Under the pieces are notes generated by a model that made no database searches, was not told the origin of the DNA, and saw only the letters and a list, made by a program, of their open reading frames with translations. From Galdieria sulphuraria (lineage: Eukaryota; Rhodophyta; Bangiophyceae; Galdieriales; Galdieriaceae): a stretch of DNA of 64,000 nucleotides. The translations under genes and the position numbers were made by a program. Every line of letters starts with the position of its first letter. The stretch's first letter is position 1. The stretch covers positions 1 through 64,000 of the forward strand of contig NW_005178453.1 of assembly GCF_000341285.1 (NCBI RefSeq), read 5' to 3'. Below are positions 43,001 through 53,308 of the stretch, one piece after another.

Positions 43001-46000
43001 CCACCAGAACCTGATGCGCTATATCCGACATCGTCGCTACTTTCCTCTTCTTGTTCCTCTGACGATGCATCTTCTCCCATTGTATATCTTTGAACTTGCC
43101 TACGCGTTCTTGGCTGTCCATCATCTAATGCTTCAAGAATTGGTTTCTCTGCAGCAGATGGCATGAGTTTCTGCCAAAACTGAGGGTCACTCAAATCTAA
43201 CTCCTCCCTACCAGCTTCTGGTGCTTCACTCGCGAATGATGCCTTAGAAAATGCGGAAGGTGCATGTGGCTGGTCTCCACCGACCTTAAGAAGTCTCGTT
43301 CTACGTTGCAGAATCTGATCAATATCTTCTGCAGTAAATGCGTCCGCTGCGGTATCATCATCGTTCAAAACTGCATATGCACCCTTTTTTAAAAGTCGAT
43401 CAATTTCCTCCTTCTTTATGTCTGCCACAGAGTCTTTTTCCTTCTTCTTGTTTGCTTCTTCGAATCCCATATCCTGCAAAATAGCCTGATCCAAGCCGAG
43501 CTTCTTACTAGCACGTTCAAACATATCTTCCTCATAAGTGCCTCTGGTGACAAGTCTGTAAACCTTGACATCCTTTTCTTGTCCGATACGATGACAACGT
43601 GCTTGCGCTTGTATGTCATTCTGAGGATTCCAATCTGAGTCAAAAATAATAACAGTGTCTGCTGCAGTCAAGTTAATTCCTTGGCCACCAGCTCTCGTAC
43701 ACAGAAGAAAAACAAATTTGTCTGATGCAGGATTGCAGAATCGATCAATTGCTTGTTGTCTATCAATTCCACGTACTCGTCCATCTATCCTTTCATAACC
43801 CCATCTTCTCCACGACAAATAGTCTTCCAAAATGTCCAAGACACGTATCATTTGGGAAAAAATAAGTACTTTATGTCCTGACTCTCGAAGTTTTGGAAGT
43901 AGCTTATCCACCAAGACCAATTTACCACTAGCTTCGATAAGATGTTGCATGAGAGATTCGTCGTCAGTGGATCGAAGATGTTGTGTTTCAATGATTTCTA
44001 CGCCTTTAATAAGGTATGGGTGGTTACAACATTTTCGCAACTCCATAAAGATATTATGTAAATTTCCGACATTACTTGACTTCGCACCTTTCTCCAAAAA
44101 ACTAAAATTCTGCTCTAATGTCGCTCTATACCATTTTTTCTGGGTTCTCGTCAGTTCGACAGAAATAATAGTTTCTTCTTTCGGAGGAATAGACTTCTCG
44201 ACATCCTCTTTTTGCCTCCGTAACATATAAGGTCGGAGCATTTCTCGAAACTTTTCAGCGGTTTCAGAGTCGCTAATTTCAGCAAATTTACTTAAAAACG
44301 AAGATTCGTCTGAAAACTTGGAAGGTTCTAGGAAATTCAGCAACGCCCAGACTTCAGCAGAGCTATTCTGAATTGGAGTACCCGTAAGCAAAATTCGGTG
44401 TTTTGTCGAAAAGGCACGCAGTTCTTCTACGAGCTTTGCCTGGCGATTTTTGAGTCTATGAGCCTCATCCACTACCATGACTTCCCATTCAATACTGCGC
44501 AGCTTTCCTGGATCTAGTATTATACTCTCATAAGTTGTAACAATTGCAACAAACTTGTAAGGTGGACCCTTGGGATTGTCTGAAAACCCCCATTCATACT
44601 GATGAATAATTGAACGGCTTTCACTGTTGCCGTGATAGACTACAACGTTCATGTCCGTCCATGACTCGAACTCCCTCTTCCAATGTTCAACTGTGCTTAA
44701 AGGCGCAATAATCAAAAATGGTCCTCGGATACGTTCTCGTATGTACAAGTATTGAAGAAACGCGACAGTCTGTAGTGTTTTTCCCAATCCCATTTCATCT
44801 GCAAGAATACTGCCTTGATACTTGCACCAACATGAAACTAGCCATTTCAGACCTTCCATTTGGTATTCTCTCAAATAGCCACCATTTTTAAATGAAACTT
44901 GAGTGTAGTCAAAGTTTGAAGGTTTTCGAATTTTAGTAGAGCCACGAAGCAAGTCGAGACTGGGTTTCTTATTCCTTTGGTAGAATTCTTGAATCTTAGA
45001 ATAGTCTCGGATGTCATCTTCGGTTTCCCAAGTACTCTCACTATATGGCAGAGCACACCACTTGACAAGGAACTCTTTTACGCCGTCATCGGCAAGATGT
45101 TCTGCTAAGATACGGTCTACAGTAGTCCATTTTGACCATTCCTCTGGAATAGGATCGGCATCATCTCTAAGATCATCATCTCCTCTTTTCCAAGCATTCA
45201 TTTCAAAATTTTTCCGGAATCTCTGCAAACGTCCTTTACCCTGAGGCTGACTCAGTATAAAATCTTCTGTGACCCAGTCACAATGTATATACGAGCGATT
45301 TTTCCATTTTATTAAGTACTGCGTCTCTTCTTTGTAGTTTCCAAAATCCTCTCTTGGGAATGAATGTTTTCTGGGAGATGTATTAATCATGTCACTATCT
45401 CGCTGCGAGAAGGTAGATACTGAGTTTGAGGTATCTTTTAATGGAACTCGAACAATTTTCATCGCTACTATCTTCTCCATTACAGGTCCAGATAACTCAC
45501 CAGCTTCTGATTCATACCACGACGAAGTTTGTTCATCTTCAAAGTATTCGCTCTCTGAAGAACTCAAAAATTCATCAACCGAGTTGTTTATTGAGCCACC
45601 TCTCTTTCCAGAAGACCAACTAGAGCTGCTCTGAAAACGTTGGCTCTTTCCTCCACTTGCTTTCCTTTCGTTCCCACTTTTTACGCCATTATTCTTTCCG
45701 TTGGCTTTCTTCTGGCTTGTTCCAGCAGCTTTCCGGGGTTTACTAGGTTCTTTCGAATAGACAGGAGGTGACCTCTTCCTCTTTCTTGAAACAACAGCTC
45801 TAGAAGGCCTTAAGATATATTCTTCTTCACTTTCCCCTGAACTTCCTTCAGCATCCTGTTCTTCTTCGGACGAAAAGTCTTCGAGGGAGTCACTATCTGA
45901 TAGACCACCGAAAGTTCTTGTCTTTTCTGGCCTGAGACCCAACGACTCTCTTTTGTTGTTTCCTTTTAACCACGGATCTCGAGAGGGAAGGCTTCGACCA

Positions 46001-46155
46001 CTCATATCATAGGTTCCAGACGTCTTCGTCTTGCCTCCAGAGACACGGTTTGAAGGGGGTCTTTCAAAAGATGAGCTGTCACTTCCGTCACAGTCGTCAC
46101 TTAAACCTATATCTCTCAAATCAACTTGTGTTCTAGACTGCCTTGGAGAATTCAT
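40027..46155 (-). CDS. CHD: CHD-type chromatin remodeller with C-terminal FYRN-FYRC domains
   Basis: Single uninterrupted frame of 2042 residues. After 230 acidic, Ser-rich residues come two chromodomains (about 230-315 and 345-395), then the SNF2 ATPase: GSILADEMGLGKTLQ (about 448-462), VVDEAHRLKN (about 561-570), LLTGTPIQN, and the C-terminal helicase half ending in HRIGQ (about 855). A SANT-like segment (NKGDRVRIQRALLAHGWGRW) and two WW..D..L..G..KH blocks (HVGSWWTSQFDRDLIRGTYKHGFG; LQPWWNTELDVALAKGVAKHAF) follow, as in CHD6-9-type proteins. Residues 1866-2010 form FYRN (GVLTIESLGYI ... IYPIGFRSRRHFTS ... YICEI) and FYRC (LFRVTCEDLPDHIFEETSASGCWCRIL ... SGPEYFGFVNPLVLEMIQELPNAD). FYR domains are typical of trithorax/MLL-type and JmjC proteins. 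Confidence 0.93.
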   Translation of the reverse strand: MNSPRQSRTQVDLRDIGLSDDCDGSDSSSFERPPSNRVSGGKTKTSGTYDMSGRSLPSRDPWLKGNNKRESLGLRPEKTRTFGGLSDSDSLEDFSSEEEQDAEGSSGESEEEYILRPSRAVVSRKRKRSPPVYSKEPSKPRKAAGTSQKKANGKNNGVKSGNERKASGGKSQRFQSSSSWSSGKRGGSINNSVDEFLSSSESEYFEDEQTSSWYESEAGELSGPVMEKIVAMKIVRVPLKDTSNSVSTFSQRDSDMINTSPRKHSFPREDFGNYKEETQYLIKWKNRSYIHCDWVTEDFILSQPQGKGRLQRFRKNFEMNAWKRGDDDLRDDADPIPEEWSKWTTVDRILAEHLADDGVKEFLVKWCALPYSESTWETEDDIRDYSKIQEFYQRNKKPSLDLLRGSTKIRKPSNFDYTQVSFKNGGYLREYQMEGLKWLVSCWCKYQGSILADEMGLGKTLQTVAFLQYLYIRERIRGPFLIIAPLSTVEHWKREFESWTDMNVVVYHGNSESRSIIHQYEWGFSDNPKGPPYKFVAIVTTYESIILDPGKLRSIEWEVMVVDEAHRLKNRQAKLVEELRAFSTKHRILLTGTPIQNSSAEVWALLNFLEPSKFSDESSFLSKFAEISDSETAEKFREMLRPYMLRRQKEDVEKSIPPKEETIISVELTRTQKKWYRATLEQNFSFLEKGAKSSNVGNLHNIFMELRKCCNHPYLIKGVEIIETQHLRSTDDESLMQHLIEASGKLVLVDKLLPKLRESGHKVLIFSQMIRVLDILEDYLSWRRWGYERIDGRVRGIDRQQAIDRFCNPASDKFVFLLCTRAGGQGINLTAADTVIIFDSDWNPQNDIQAQARCHRIGQEKDVKVYRLVTRGTYEEDMFERASKKLGLDQAILQDMGFEEANKKKEKDSVADIKKEEIDRLLKKGAYAVLNDDDTAADAFTAEDIDQILQRRTRLLKVGGDQPHAPSAFSKASFASEAPEAGREELDLSDPQFWQKLMPSAAEKPILEALDDGQPRTRRQVQRYTMGEDASSEEQEEESSDDVGYSASGSGGRKRFNKGDRVRIQRALLAHGWGRWEVIRKHAGLQERRTLNDISRYVRTFVRLLTKYGAEYAGVSVGEVIRKFTASQEAFKPLEYVPEEPLGAEERNTFLESHNQNLDSFQTNENRSSHSVLEEGKEEEPSRNRSNSDNDIVKTSEDCKVAAKSPEEILEEEFKNLEPVLADPEYQSYLQKIAWSNLERIQLIEDIRVLVEKGLLESNQTVPQLGTSGVHHVGSWWTSQFDRDLIRGTYKHGFGQYRAIKKDPELIFSRVIPLTIEEEESMDTDNMVCVPLPQFNYEKETRNESGDTATKVQVENVSTKAEKSAESISANEDENWNIDEEMELPYWPTVQVLNARVKKLVRAYYRMLKRLERQKQQEEEVERQRQLRMDRNFVKPGHVGTGERTRYLKCVPVWSKKEKADFAKLYFNIGAPPLSTPEISCWQLVRRRAGLTRKTPEVVEQYAKEFSTMCGQVLVQAGDDEGRILNCLDIPATELSGKFSPQELEDARMTLVSARKFKERRKLVFAIRDALVPKLADQPFINAIVQCLSESRHDLQPWWNTELDVALAKGVAKHAFDLRMIVEDPSLILKEVLSEVYIDEQQKKASEGDNSFALPRSVEEVTEEQRLSVVPKERSLITRLWFMVELASSAHPMDQEHLGNRHRSGARAVTVTVDKRTVELVRFSPGGPIGGVIPHGFSRAPLEKLTRKLLRDLKNRKKTSESSVLDITIGEWLTEKDEITATVKVQDLQPLHNPVEQHSTPVDTGLKVNDANSVIAMDISKTPVLSSPEGKSNSHYSSSRSVKEEKPRQSKLHTIPRSEDGSFVMPIRMGVLTIESLGYIEPYRKGFHNERAIYPIGFRSRRHFTSMADVEKQCDYICEIVDSGEDYPLFRVTCEDLPDHIFEETSASGCWCRILKVIRERTPEERRRSHVSVSGPEYFGFVNPLVLEMIQELPNADLCERYKKRIFLPPGTMKKQRTGVSLSSDHDSRDLSDSKDSTSPVS

Positions 46156-46747
46156 TGCTTCTGTCTACACAGCAAACCACTGTCACCTCTTCTCTACAAG
46201 TCGGGGCACCAAGTTCCCTTTCCAATAGCCTGACCCTTCACCTTGTTTACAACCCACAGACAGCACTTTGCAGAAAAACTCCTCAGAAAACGGAAGACTT
46301 TAGACCACTCTGTTTTGAACAAAACTTTCACCGTTGATGGTTTCCCAAGCACCCCACCAAGACCCGGTTGGTTCCTATTCCAAACATTCTTTCCAACATT
46401 TCCCTCCCTCTGCATGAAGGCTCTTCCATCATGCACAAGCCTCATATTTGTGATGTGGACGACTATGCTTCATTTTTCTCGCGTCGTCCTCCAATCAAAA
46501 TTCAGCAAGGGCAAAAATTGCGCGCCAATTCCTGCTCTTGATTTCTGAAGGAGGACGAGGACAATGATTTCCTTCTGCATAGCACAATGGCTTGTGAACT
46601 GTCATAGTTTTCATCACTTTTACTTATCGCAAGTGGATGAAGTATTCTCGTCTTTGCCTTGTTTCACACACAATATGTAAGGACACATTTTTCAAACAGA
46701 TTTTTATGAAAGAGAAGTTTTTATCGAAAAGAATGACACTGGACACA
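46156..46747. other. Upstream region of the CHD gene
   Basis: No gene supported. It holds the CHD promoter and 5' UTR and the 3' end region of the GST gene. Open frames on both strands (for example 46243-46548 plus) have no recognisable features. Confidence 0.5.
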
Positions 46748-47516
46748 TCAAACCAAGATACTGCGTCCTTGCGATACCTTCTGATCAGTGGTATCGACAC
46801 GAGGAGGCGAAACTAAACCACGTTGAACAGCAGGGCGTTTACCTATTCGATCTAACCATCCCTGAACGTTAGGAAGACCTTCTACGGAGACACCAGCCCA
46901 TTCATGTCTGACAACCCAAGGGAAACACGCAATATCTGCTATTGAATACTTGCCAGTAATATATTCTTTACCCTTCAAGGCAGTTTCCAGAACTTCGTAA
47001 AGCCTGCGTGTTTCCTTCTGATATCTTTCAACTGCATACTGTATTTTCTCTGGAGCATAACGATAAAAAACGTTTGCTTGCCCTTGCATGGGACCAATTC
47101 CTCCCATTTGAAACTAAATTGTTGTTTATCAGAATACTTACAAGAAACTAAGCTTTGACAAACCATGACCCATTGCAGAGTAGTATAGCGCTCCTTCGGT
47201 GTTTCTCCATACAGTTTCATATCATAAGTTTCTGCAAGGTAGACAAGGATTGCTCCTGACTCGAACAGCACAAGATTGTTTTGCTTATCTCTTATAACAG
47301 GAATCCTTCCGTTGGGGTTCATAGCCAGAAACCTTCAAAATTGGCTGACAAGTTTGAATAATGAAAATACTTCACAAACCAATCTTCCTTTTGTTCCTTT
47401 TTACTGAAGTCGATTTTGTGCAGCTCATAAGGAACTTGAAGTTCTTCTAACATGATAGAAACCTTGTAACCATTGGGTGTTGGCGCGGTGTAAAGTTCTA
47501 GCTGTGGAGACGCCAT
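46748..47516 (-). CDS. Glutathione S-transferase (Ure2/YfcG-like)
   Basis: Three exons (47371-47516, 47164-47332, 46748-47113), introns 38 and 50 nt, 226 residues. The thioredoxin fold starts [21 protein letters not shown], with the cis-Pro in NGRIPVI and the glutathione-binding [13 protein letters not shown]. The helical domain has [32 protein letters not shown] and the end PAVQRGL. Removing the 50-nt intron that starts with GTTTGT restores QWVMFQMGG, matching family members. The NG of the active-site TPNG favours the nu/Ure2-type class, which often acts as a disulfide-bond reductase. Confidence 0.92.
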
Positions 47517-47918
47517 AAAGAAAAAACGCACAAAAAAGGTTGGGCCTATTGGACACTCTCGGGGGCGGGGGGATGATTTGATATAATTGTATTTCTACAG
47601 AGTAAATTCTCAATATACTCTATTAATGCAATGAATCATTCTTTGTAATATAGTCTGAACTTATTCCACCAGAATCTCAATGCAGACTCAAACTTTAAAA
47701 ACTCAAGTGAACTTGTGAATGTGTCTTCATCGCTTTTTTGTCTTTCTACTTGATAAAGAAACTTTGTAGATGAAAAGAGCACCTTTGTGTACATATAAGA
47801 CCGTGGGCGTCAGGCAAATAACGACAAATACGACTGCACCTTTTTCTCTTTCCCACGTTAATTATGCTCTCCTACTCGAATCACCAAGTTACGAAAGAAA
47901 CTATCCACTATTGTCTCC
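47517..47918. other. Intergenic region upstream of GST
   Basis: About 400 bp. A G-rich tract lies near 47560. A plus-strand frame at 47770-47982 is largely the shadow of the mini-gene on the opposite strand. No gene is called. Confidence 0.5.
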
Positions 47919-48092
47919 CTATTTCTGGTTAGGGGCCTCAGGTTTCCAAGGACAACTGTTCTCTTTAAGCATATCGAAATAACTCTGACATTCTTTCAAC
48001 TTTGCCTCCTTGTTCCGAGCTCTTTTAACTTTACGGAGACAGGTTTTATGGGCAGTCTCCAATGCCTCACAAATATTGACATCGTTCGACAT
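47919..48092 (-). CDS. Small CX9C-like protein (57 residues)
   Basis: ATG 48092 to TAG 47919, 57 codons. Four cysteines: C8-x9-C18 and C35-x11-C47, separated by a basic helix (LRKVKRARNKEAKLKE). This resembles the twin CX9C (CHCH) fold of small mitochondrial intermembrane-space proteins, although the second pair has 11 residues between its cysteines. The sequence is compact and charged, not low-complexity, which supports real coding. No exact family is recognised. Confidence 0.5.
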   Translation of the reverse strand: MSNDVNICEALETAHKTCLRKVKRARNKEAKLKECQSYFDMLKENSCPWKPEAPNQK

Positions 48093-48174
48093 ATATTTTC
48101 ACAAGTCCACGTTGAAAATCAACTCATAGAATTATGAAGATGGGATGGGATTTTATTTTGTTCTTCATTGCAAG

Positions 48175-49901
48175 TTAGGATGTCTTCAGTTCTTTCATAT
48201 TTTTGGCCAAAGATTCACTGTCCGACTTGTTCGAACCTTCTGCTATCTTCAGCGGTTCCCTTTTAAATGGAAGAAAACTGGATCCTACAAACCTAAAGCG
48301 AGGCATTCAGCTGAGTCTTGTAAAACAATCATACTCACGGCTGTAAAACTTCCGGGACTTTGATACCGTCCGCCGTTTGATAGTTTTCCAAAATACAGCA
48401 AATGACTCGTGTAGTTGCGCATAACGTAGAATTTAACATATGTACGTATTTCTTCTCACGATCACCCATTTTCTTCAGACCATATCGAACCTATACCATG
48501 ATGAACATCCAAACTAAAGAGAATCAGTAATAATTACCTCCAATCGACGAGCTTGATAGTCTGTACAGTTGGAACAGGAAACAAGTTCTCGGAACGCTGA
48601 AGATGCAGGAAACCACCCTTCCAAATCATATTTCTTAGCAGCAGCATTGTTCAAGGCACCGGAAACGATATTCACCACTCGGTACGGAATATTTAATGAC
48701 TGATAAAACTCTTCCGCAACATGCTACAAAATATCAGCTTCTGTAATATCTCAATAAAAGGTGCAGTTATTACCATCATTTCCTCCATCATTGCATAGCT
48801 CACTGCCGGATCAGGTGCAGTGATACAAAACTGTTCCAACTTTTCAAATTGATGTACTCGAAAAATTCCTAAAGTATCCCTTCCATGACTTCCAGTCTAA
48901 AATGAATCAACGACCTGCGCACTAAACTACGAGGGGAAACGAGACATACTTCTTTTCGAAAACATGTCGAAAATCCCACGTATCTTAAAGGAAGTGTTTT
49001 CGGATCCAACCATTCGTTCATATGATAACAACAAATAGGCTGCTCTGAAGTAGCAATTAAATACTTTTCTTGTGTCCCTTCTCCGGTAACCTAAAATAAT
49101 GATCAACATTCATCAACAAGACTTCAACCGACGACCTTGTAAAGCTGTTCATCAAAATCTTCCAATTGCGCACACTTTGCCATGGCATCTCGCTCCATAA
49201 AATAGGGAGTCTGGAGAGGCAAATAACCCTTCTTTACTAGGAACTGCAAACCATAGTGGATAAGACCCAAATTGAAAGCAACTGCGGGTCCCTTTAAATA
49301 ATATCCACGGTTTCCTATTCACTTCATCAATCAAGAAATAATAATTCCACACTTTTCGTTACCTGCAACACTGACTCCTTTCTCATATTCGACTCCATCG
49401 ATCATATATAGCAAATCTACGTGATTATAACCCTTTTTCTCACTGCTAAAATCACCCCACTGTCTCAACACAGGATTTTCAGACTCATCTTGGCTCACAA
49501 ATACACTTTCATGAACAATATTTCCGATAGACTTGAGCAAAGTGTCTCTTTGAAACTCGAGCTCTTCAATTCGCTTCTCCGTCACCGATATTGAATTCTT
49601 TATTTCTGCTACTTTCTCCATCAACTCAGTAGCGTCCTCATTATTTCGCTTCTTTTGACCAATTTCCTTGCTTGTTGCGTTCAACTGCTTTCTCAACTGA
49701 TCACCCTGATATCTATTTTTTCGCCACTCTTCGTCCAATTCTATGACTTTCAAAACTTTTTCTTCACTAGCAAACCTTGATACGACATGAGCAAGAAAGA
49801 TACAGAAAGAAACACCTTCCATATTACCGTTTCCTTTGAGACTCCAAGATGACCTTTGGATCACCTCCCTTTTCAGTGCGAAACCAATTTATGTCGAGCA
49901 T
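48175..49901 (-). CDS. SARS: Seryl-tRNA synthetase, cytosolic type
   Basis: Charges tRNA-Ser. Eight exons (49828-49901, 49363-49775, 49136-49314, 48950-49090, 48774-48896, 48538-48723, 48339-48490, 48175-48292), introns 45-53 nt, 461 residues. [15 protein letters not shown] at the start, then the tRNA-binding coiled coil ([20 protein letters not shown]). Class II motif 2 is [11 protein letters not shown] joined to [19 protein letters not shown]. Motif 3 is [20 protein letters not shown]. The end VPEVLQP joined to FVGSSFLPF is recovered by splicing. An in-frame ATG 153 nt upstream (50054) would add a 51-residue, Arg/Phe-rich leader. Confidence 0.95.
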
Positions 49902-50054
49902 ATGTCTTTTCTTGATTCGAAACGGAAAATATCGTTCAACACTATCGAGTCTTGTGTTTGGTACGACTGAGGAAGGGAAAAACCAACTTAAACCAGCTGC
50001 AAGTGTTCGTTCCCAGATATCAAATGTACGGCGTCCAAACGCCCATTTTTGCAT
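49902..50054 (-). CDS. Possible organelle-targeting extension of seryl-tRNA synthetase
   Basis: In frame with the synthetase and open from ATG 50054: 51 residues, basic and hydrophobic (QKWAFGRRTFDIWERTLAAGL ...), ending just before MLDINWF. It could give a plastid or mitochondrial isoform by alternative translation start. This is inferred only from frame and composition. Confidence 0.4.
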
Positions 50055-50367
50055 AAGAATAGAAAGATTTTCAGCAAGTAGTATTTCCTATCAGCAACGC
50101 TTGTGACATAACCATATTGCCACTAATCTTATCAACAAATGGATAGTTCTGTTCATCCTAGTAAAGCTCTTGAAGGAAATCTGTCAAGTCTGCAACGCAC
50201 TCTAAACAGTCTGTTTTAATATTGTCTATGAAGCAGATTTCAAAGAGTATTGCGCCATTGCACTTCCTTTTCTGATGGCGCCAAATTCGGTGATTTTTTT
50301 TCTTGTTGGATGGGAACTTTGAAAAATGTCTTTGATATTGCAAAGTAGTTTGTAGAGTCGTAAGAAA

Positions 50368-51514
50368 ATGAGTCAGTTTCACAAGGGGCATACCCACTTC
50401 GATGGTTTAATTGTAAACTTGACTGGTGATACGTCGCTACACATAAAACGATATCTCGGAAGAGGTTCAATAGGTGGTGTGTTTCAAGCTTCTCTGAAGT
50501 CTCGCAGTAGCAAACAAGAACGACTGGTTGCAGCCAAGGCAATTGTCACATTTCTATTTTTGCTAGATTCCAAACTGAAGCCTTTCATAGTTCGTTCACC
50601 TTCCAAATTATTCAGGGCTGCAAACTGCAGCAGAAGACTTGCAACAAAGTTTTCTTGGATTTTCAGCTTTGCATAGGTCCTTATTGGATTGCAAAGTATT
50701 TGCTGATGAGCAACTGAAGGGCATTTGGATAATTTCAGATTATTGTTATCCTGGAAATACTCTTTTATTATCCAAAGAGTTGGGTGGCTTTTCAGAGTCT
50801 TTAATTGCCTGCTTCGTGAAAGAAGTACTTTTAGTTCTTGTTCAATTGGAAGAACGACCTAGTTGGCAAGGACTACAGTGTATCAAAGGATCCAACATTT
50901 TATTGGATTGTAGTGGGCAAGTGAGGATTGTTGATTACCACCAGCTATCAGTTATATTGCCCCTGCTTGATGACCAGTTCAATGTGAAGCCTTCTGTTGT
51001 CTATTGGAACGGTCCTGAAACCAAATTTTGTGATAAGTTTCTAAACTTCTCGATATCTTCTTCTGGTGATATTTGGGCATTGGGGATATGGATAATAGAG
51101 TTGGCCCAAGGATTTACTCCTCTGCAATCACATGGTCCCTTTAAAGTAGCAAGTTGTTTGGATGCTGGGGAAAGGCCACAGCTGGAATGTCCATCACTAT
51201 ACTCTATTTACTTTTTGGACTTTCTGCATCAATGTTTGCAAATGAATCCGCAACTCCGACCTACGGCAAGAGAACTATTATCACATTCTTTTTTATCCGC
51301 TGCCTCAAAGGAAGATACAAGTCATGTTCTACAACACATTTCTTCTCAAGACATTTCAAGTGAAGTGGAAGATACATACTTGACCAAGGAATGGATAGTT
51401 ATTTTGAGTGGAAATAAGTTCCTTCCACTTCCGTATCTTTCTGTTTTTGATGTTCCGATGGAACAAACCAAGTTGGTGGGACAAAAAGTCAAAGGAGAGC
51501 AGGTGGACGAATAA
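50368..51514 (+). CDS. Protein kinase-like protein (predicted pseudokinase, STE20-like)
   Basis: Exon 1 50368-50544, a 46-nt intron starting GTCACA, exon 2 50591-51514; 366 residues. A glycine loop (LGRGSIGGVF) and beta-3 Lys (AAKAI, about residue 57) are present. The HRD motif is replaced: LQCIKGSNILL keeps the Lys and Asn of the catalytic loop but has Cys in place of the catalytic Asp. DFG reads DYH. APE reads GPE, in YWNGPE. Later helices (GDIWALGIWIIELAQGFTPL) fit STE20-like kinases. It probably signals by binding; residual nucleotide binding is possible. Confidence 0.75.
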
Positions 51515-51901
51515 GTGGACTCCCAAACAATCATTCATTTTCGGCAACTGGAACTTTATATGATTTCATAAGCAGAGTCATCAACTGGCATATTTGGTTG
51601 TTATCTATTCATCATTCCACATGGAACTTTGTCTAGATTGCGTTTATCTTTCTATTTTTATGTATCCATACCAAGAGATGTCATTTATACCATTTTGACT
51701 ATGATGGAATAGGAAAACTGCGAATTTCATTCCGTGACAAGTTGATTGAAAATTGTCGTTCCACTGAGGAGTGATCCTTTAGATAAATTCCAACCAGTGA
51801 AACAAGTGAATCTAACAATCTTTGAACAATATCTGTCATTTGCTTGAAAAAATTTTCTACTATTACTACTACTCAACTATTTCAAAAGCAATAACATGTT
51901 T
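51515..51901. other. Convergent 3' intergenic region
   Basis: AT-rich sequence between convergent stop codons. No gene or RNA seen. Confidence 0.5.
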
Positions 51902-52747
51902 CTATTTGGACATTTTGGAGATGAATACGTAATGATCCAGTTGTAGCGCAGAAACAAGTTCCGATTTCTTCATTCTCCATACTTCCTTTGGTACTGCCAT
52001 ACCACGATGATCCAGGCATGGAACTCTTTGTCTTTCTTTACCTCGTTCAAACACGATAAAGGTTGGAATGACCTTGGTTGAAGACTGGGTATCGATACCA
52101 AACTCCATTCCGATATCTGGATAAGAAGCTAAATTTAACTTCCCGAAGCAAAGAATGTCATTATTATATTCCAAAGACAGTTTGGCAACCAGAGAGTCCA
52201 GTGTCTTGACTTGTTCTGACCACGGAACATAAAACTCTACTATCCATATATTCCTTCTATTCTCTTTGGATGATAAAACCAACTCTTATTTTCAAGTGAA
52301 TAAAAACCAATCAACTCTATGAATTTCTTGATATACCTTGAAAATCATCTCTTGAAAGTTGGACAACGTTACTTGGACCTCTATAGCGTGGCTGCAGGAA
52401 CAGAAACGCAAAGACTACTACGTTTAGCAAAGTTCATATCTCTTCCTTGGTTTCCTTACCAAAACATAAGAATGAGTAATACGCGCAATATTTTCTGTTA
52501 AAATAAAATAGTAATATGGCAAATCCACTTTTGCAATACCAGAAAAAAGAAGACAAGGTGGCTTCCTAAACGGACCTCATCATTCCACAAACTCCATACA
52601 ACCAAGACGTACCCAAGAAGGACTCTGAAATATTTTAACGGTACCAACAAGTAAAATAATACAATAAATCTGCTGCTCTAAGAGCACATTCCAGACACTT
52701 TTTGACTCATCCTCTACAGTCTGTGTTTCTAACAACCACAACGTCAT
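51902..52747 (-). CDS. TMX2: Thioredoxin-related transmembrane protein 2 (TMX2)-like
   Basis: Five exons (52613-52747, 52540-52565, 52460-52494, 52337-52414, 51902-52284), introns 45-52 nt, 218 residues. Two very short exons (26 and 35 nt) together encode one hydrophobic segment (YYSFLCFVFAFLFL), followed by QPRYRGPSNV, matching the TMX2 region before its lumenal domain. An earlier segment (IYCIILLVGTVKIF) may be another membrane span. The thioredoxin-like domain has IWIVEFYVPWSEQV, LCFGKLNLASYPDIGMEF and IPTFIVFERGKERQR. The redox Cys pair is absent (WSEQV; SNDC in human TMX2). An ER protein in animals. Confidence 0.82.
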
Positions 52748-53308
52748 ATTTCACAAATACTATTCAACTCACAAGAACGTACTGATATGCAATCTCAGAT
52801 AAATATATAATAAACAAAGACAAAGGTTGGAGAGAAAATAACTACTGAGAAGCATTGAACACTTTTTAGCATCGGACCTCCGAATATCGTTACCAAAGTT
52901 CATTTTTGGAAAAATTTATAGATTCTCTGAAGATGACTTTTCTATGGATGAACATGTTGGTGGGTTCTCCAACTTTCCATCAAAACTATATCTTTTCCTC
53001 TATAATCTAAAAGAATAATAAGCAGAACTTTCACTAGAGGTTCGTGTCAACGGTGATCCAATCCAAGCTCTTACTACATTCTATTCGCTCCACTACGAAT
53101 ATATCTTCACTGAAATGAAACAATCACGTTTCAACTTGAACAAACCATAGCACATGTGAACATCCATGAACATTTACACAACCATTCGAATCCCACTGTT
53201 CTATTTGAAATAGCTTGATATTCAGAATATCAGAATCTCCCTGCCAAAATTCCCTTCAAGTAAGTTGCTTCTTTGTAATGCTTCTCCAACTGTTCATTCA
53301 TATCCAAC
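52748..53308. other. Intergenic region between TMX2 and bZIP genes
   Basis: About 560 bp of AT-rich sequence with no supported gene; it contains the TMX2 promoter. Confidence 0.5.

Noticed and set aside
47560-47575. G-rich tract resembling a quadruplex
   Set aside because: The runs are too few and uneven to support a specific structure from sequence alone.
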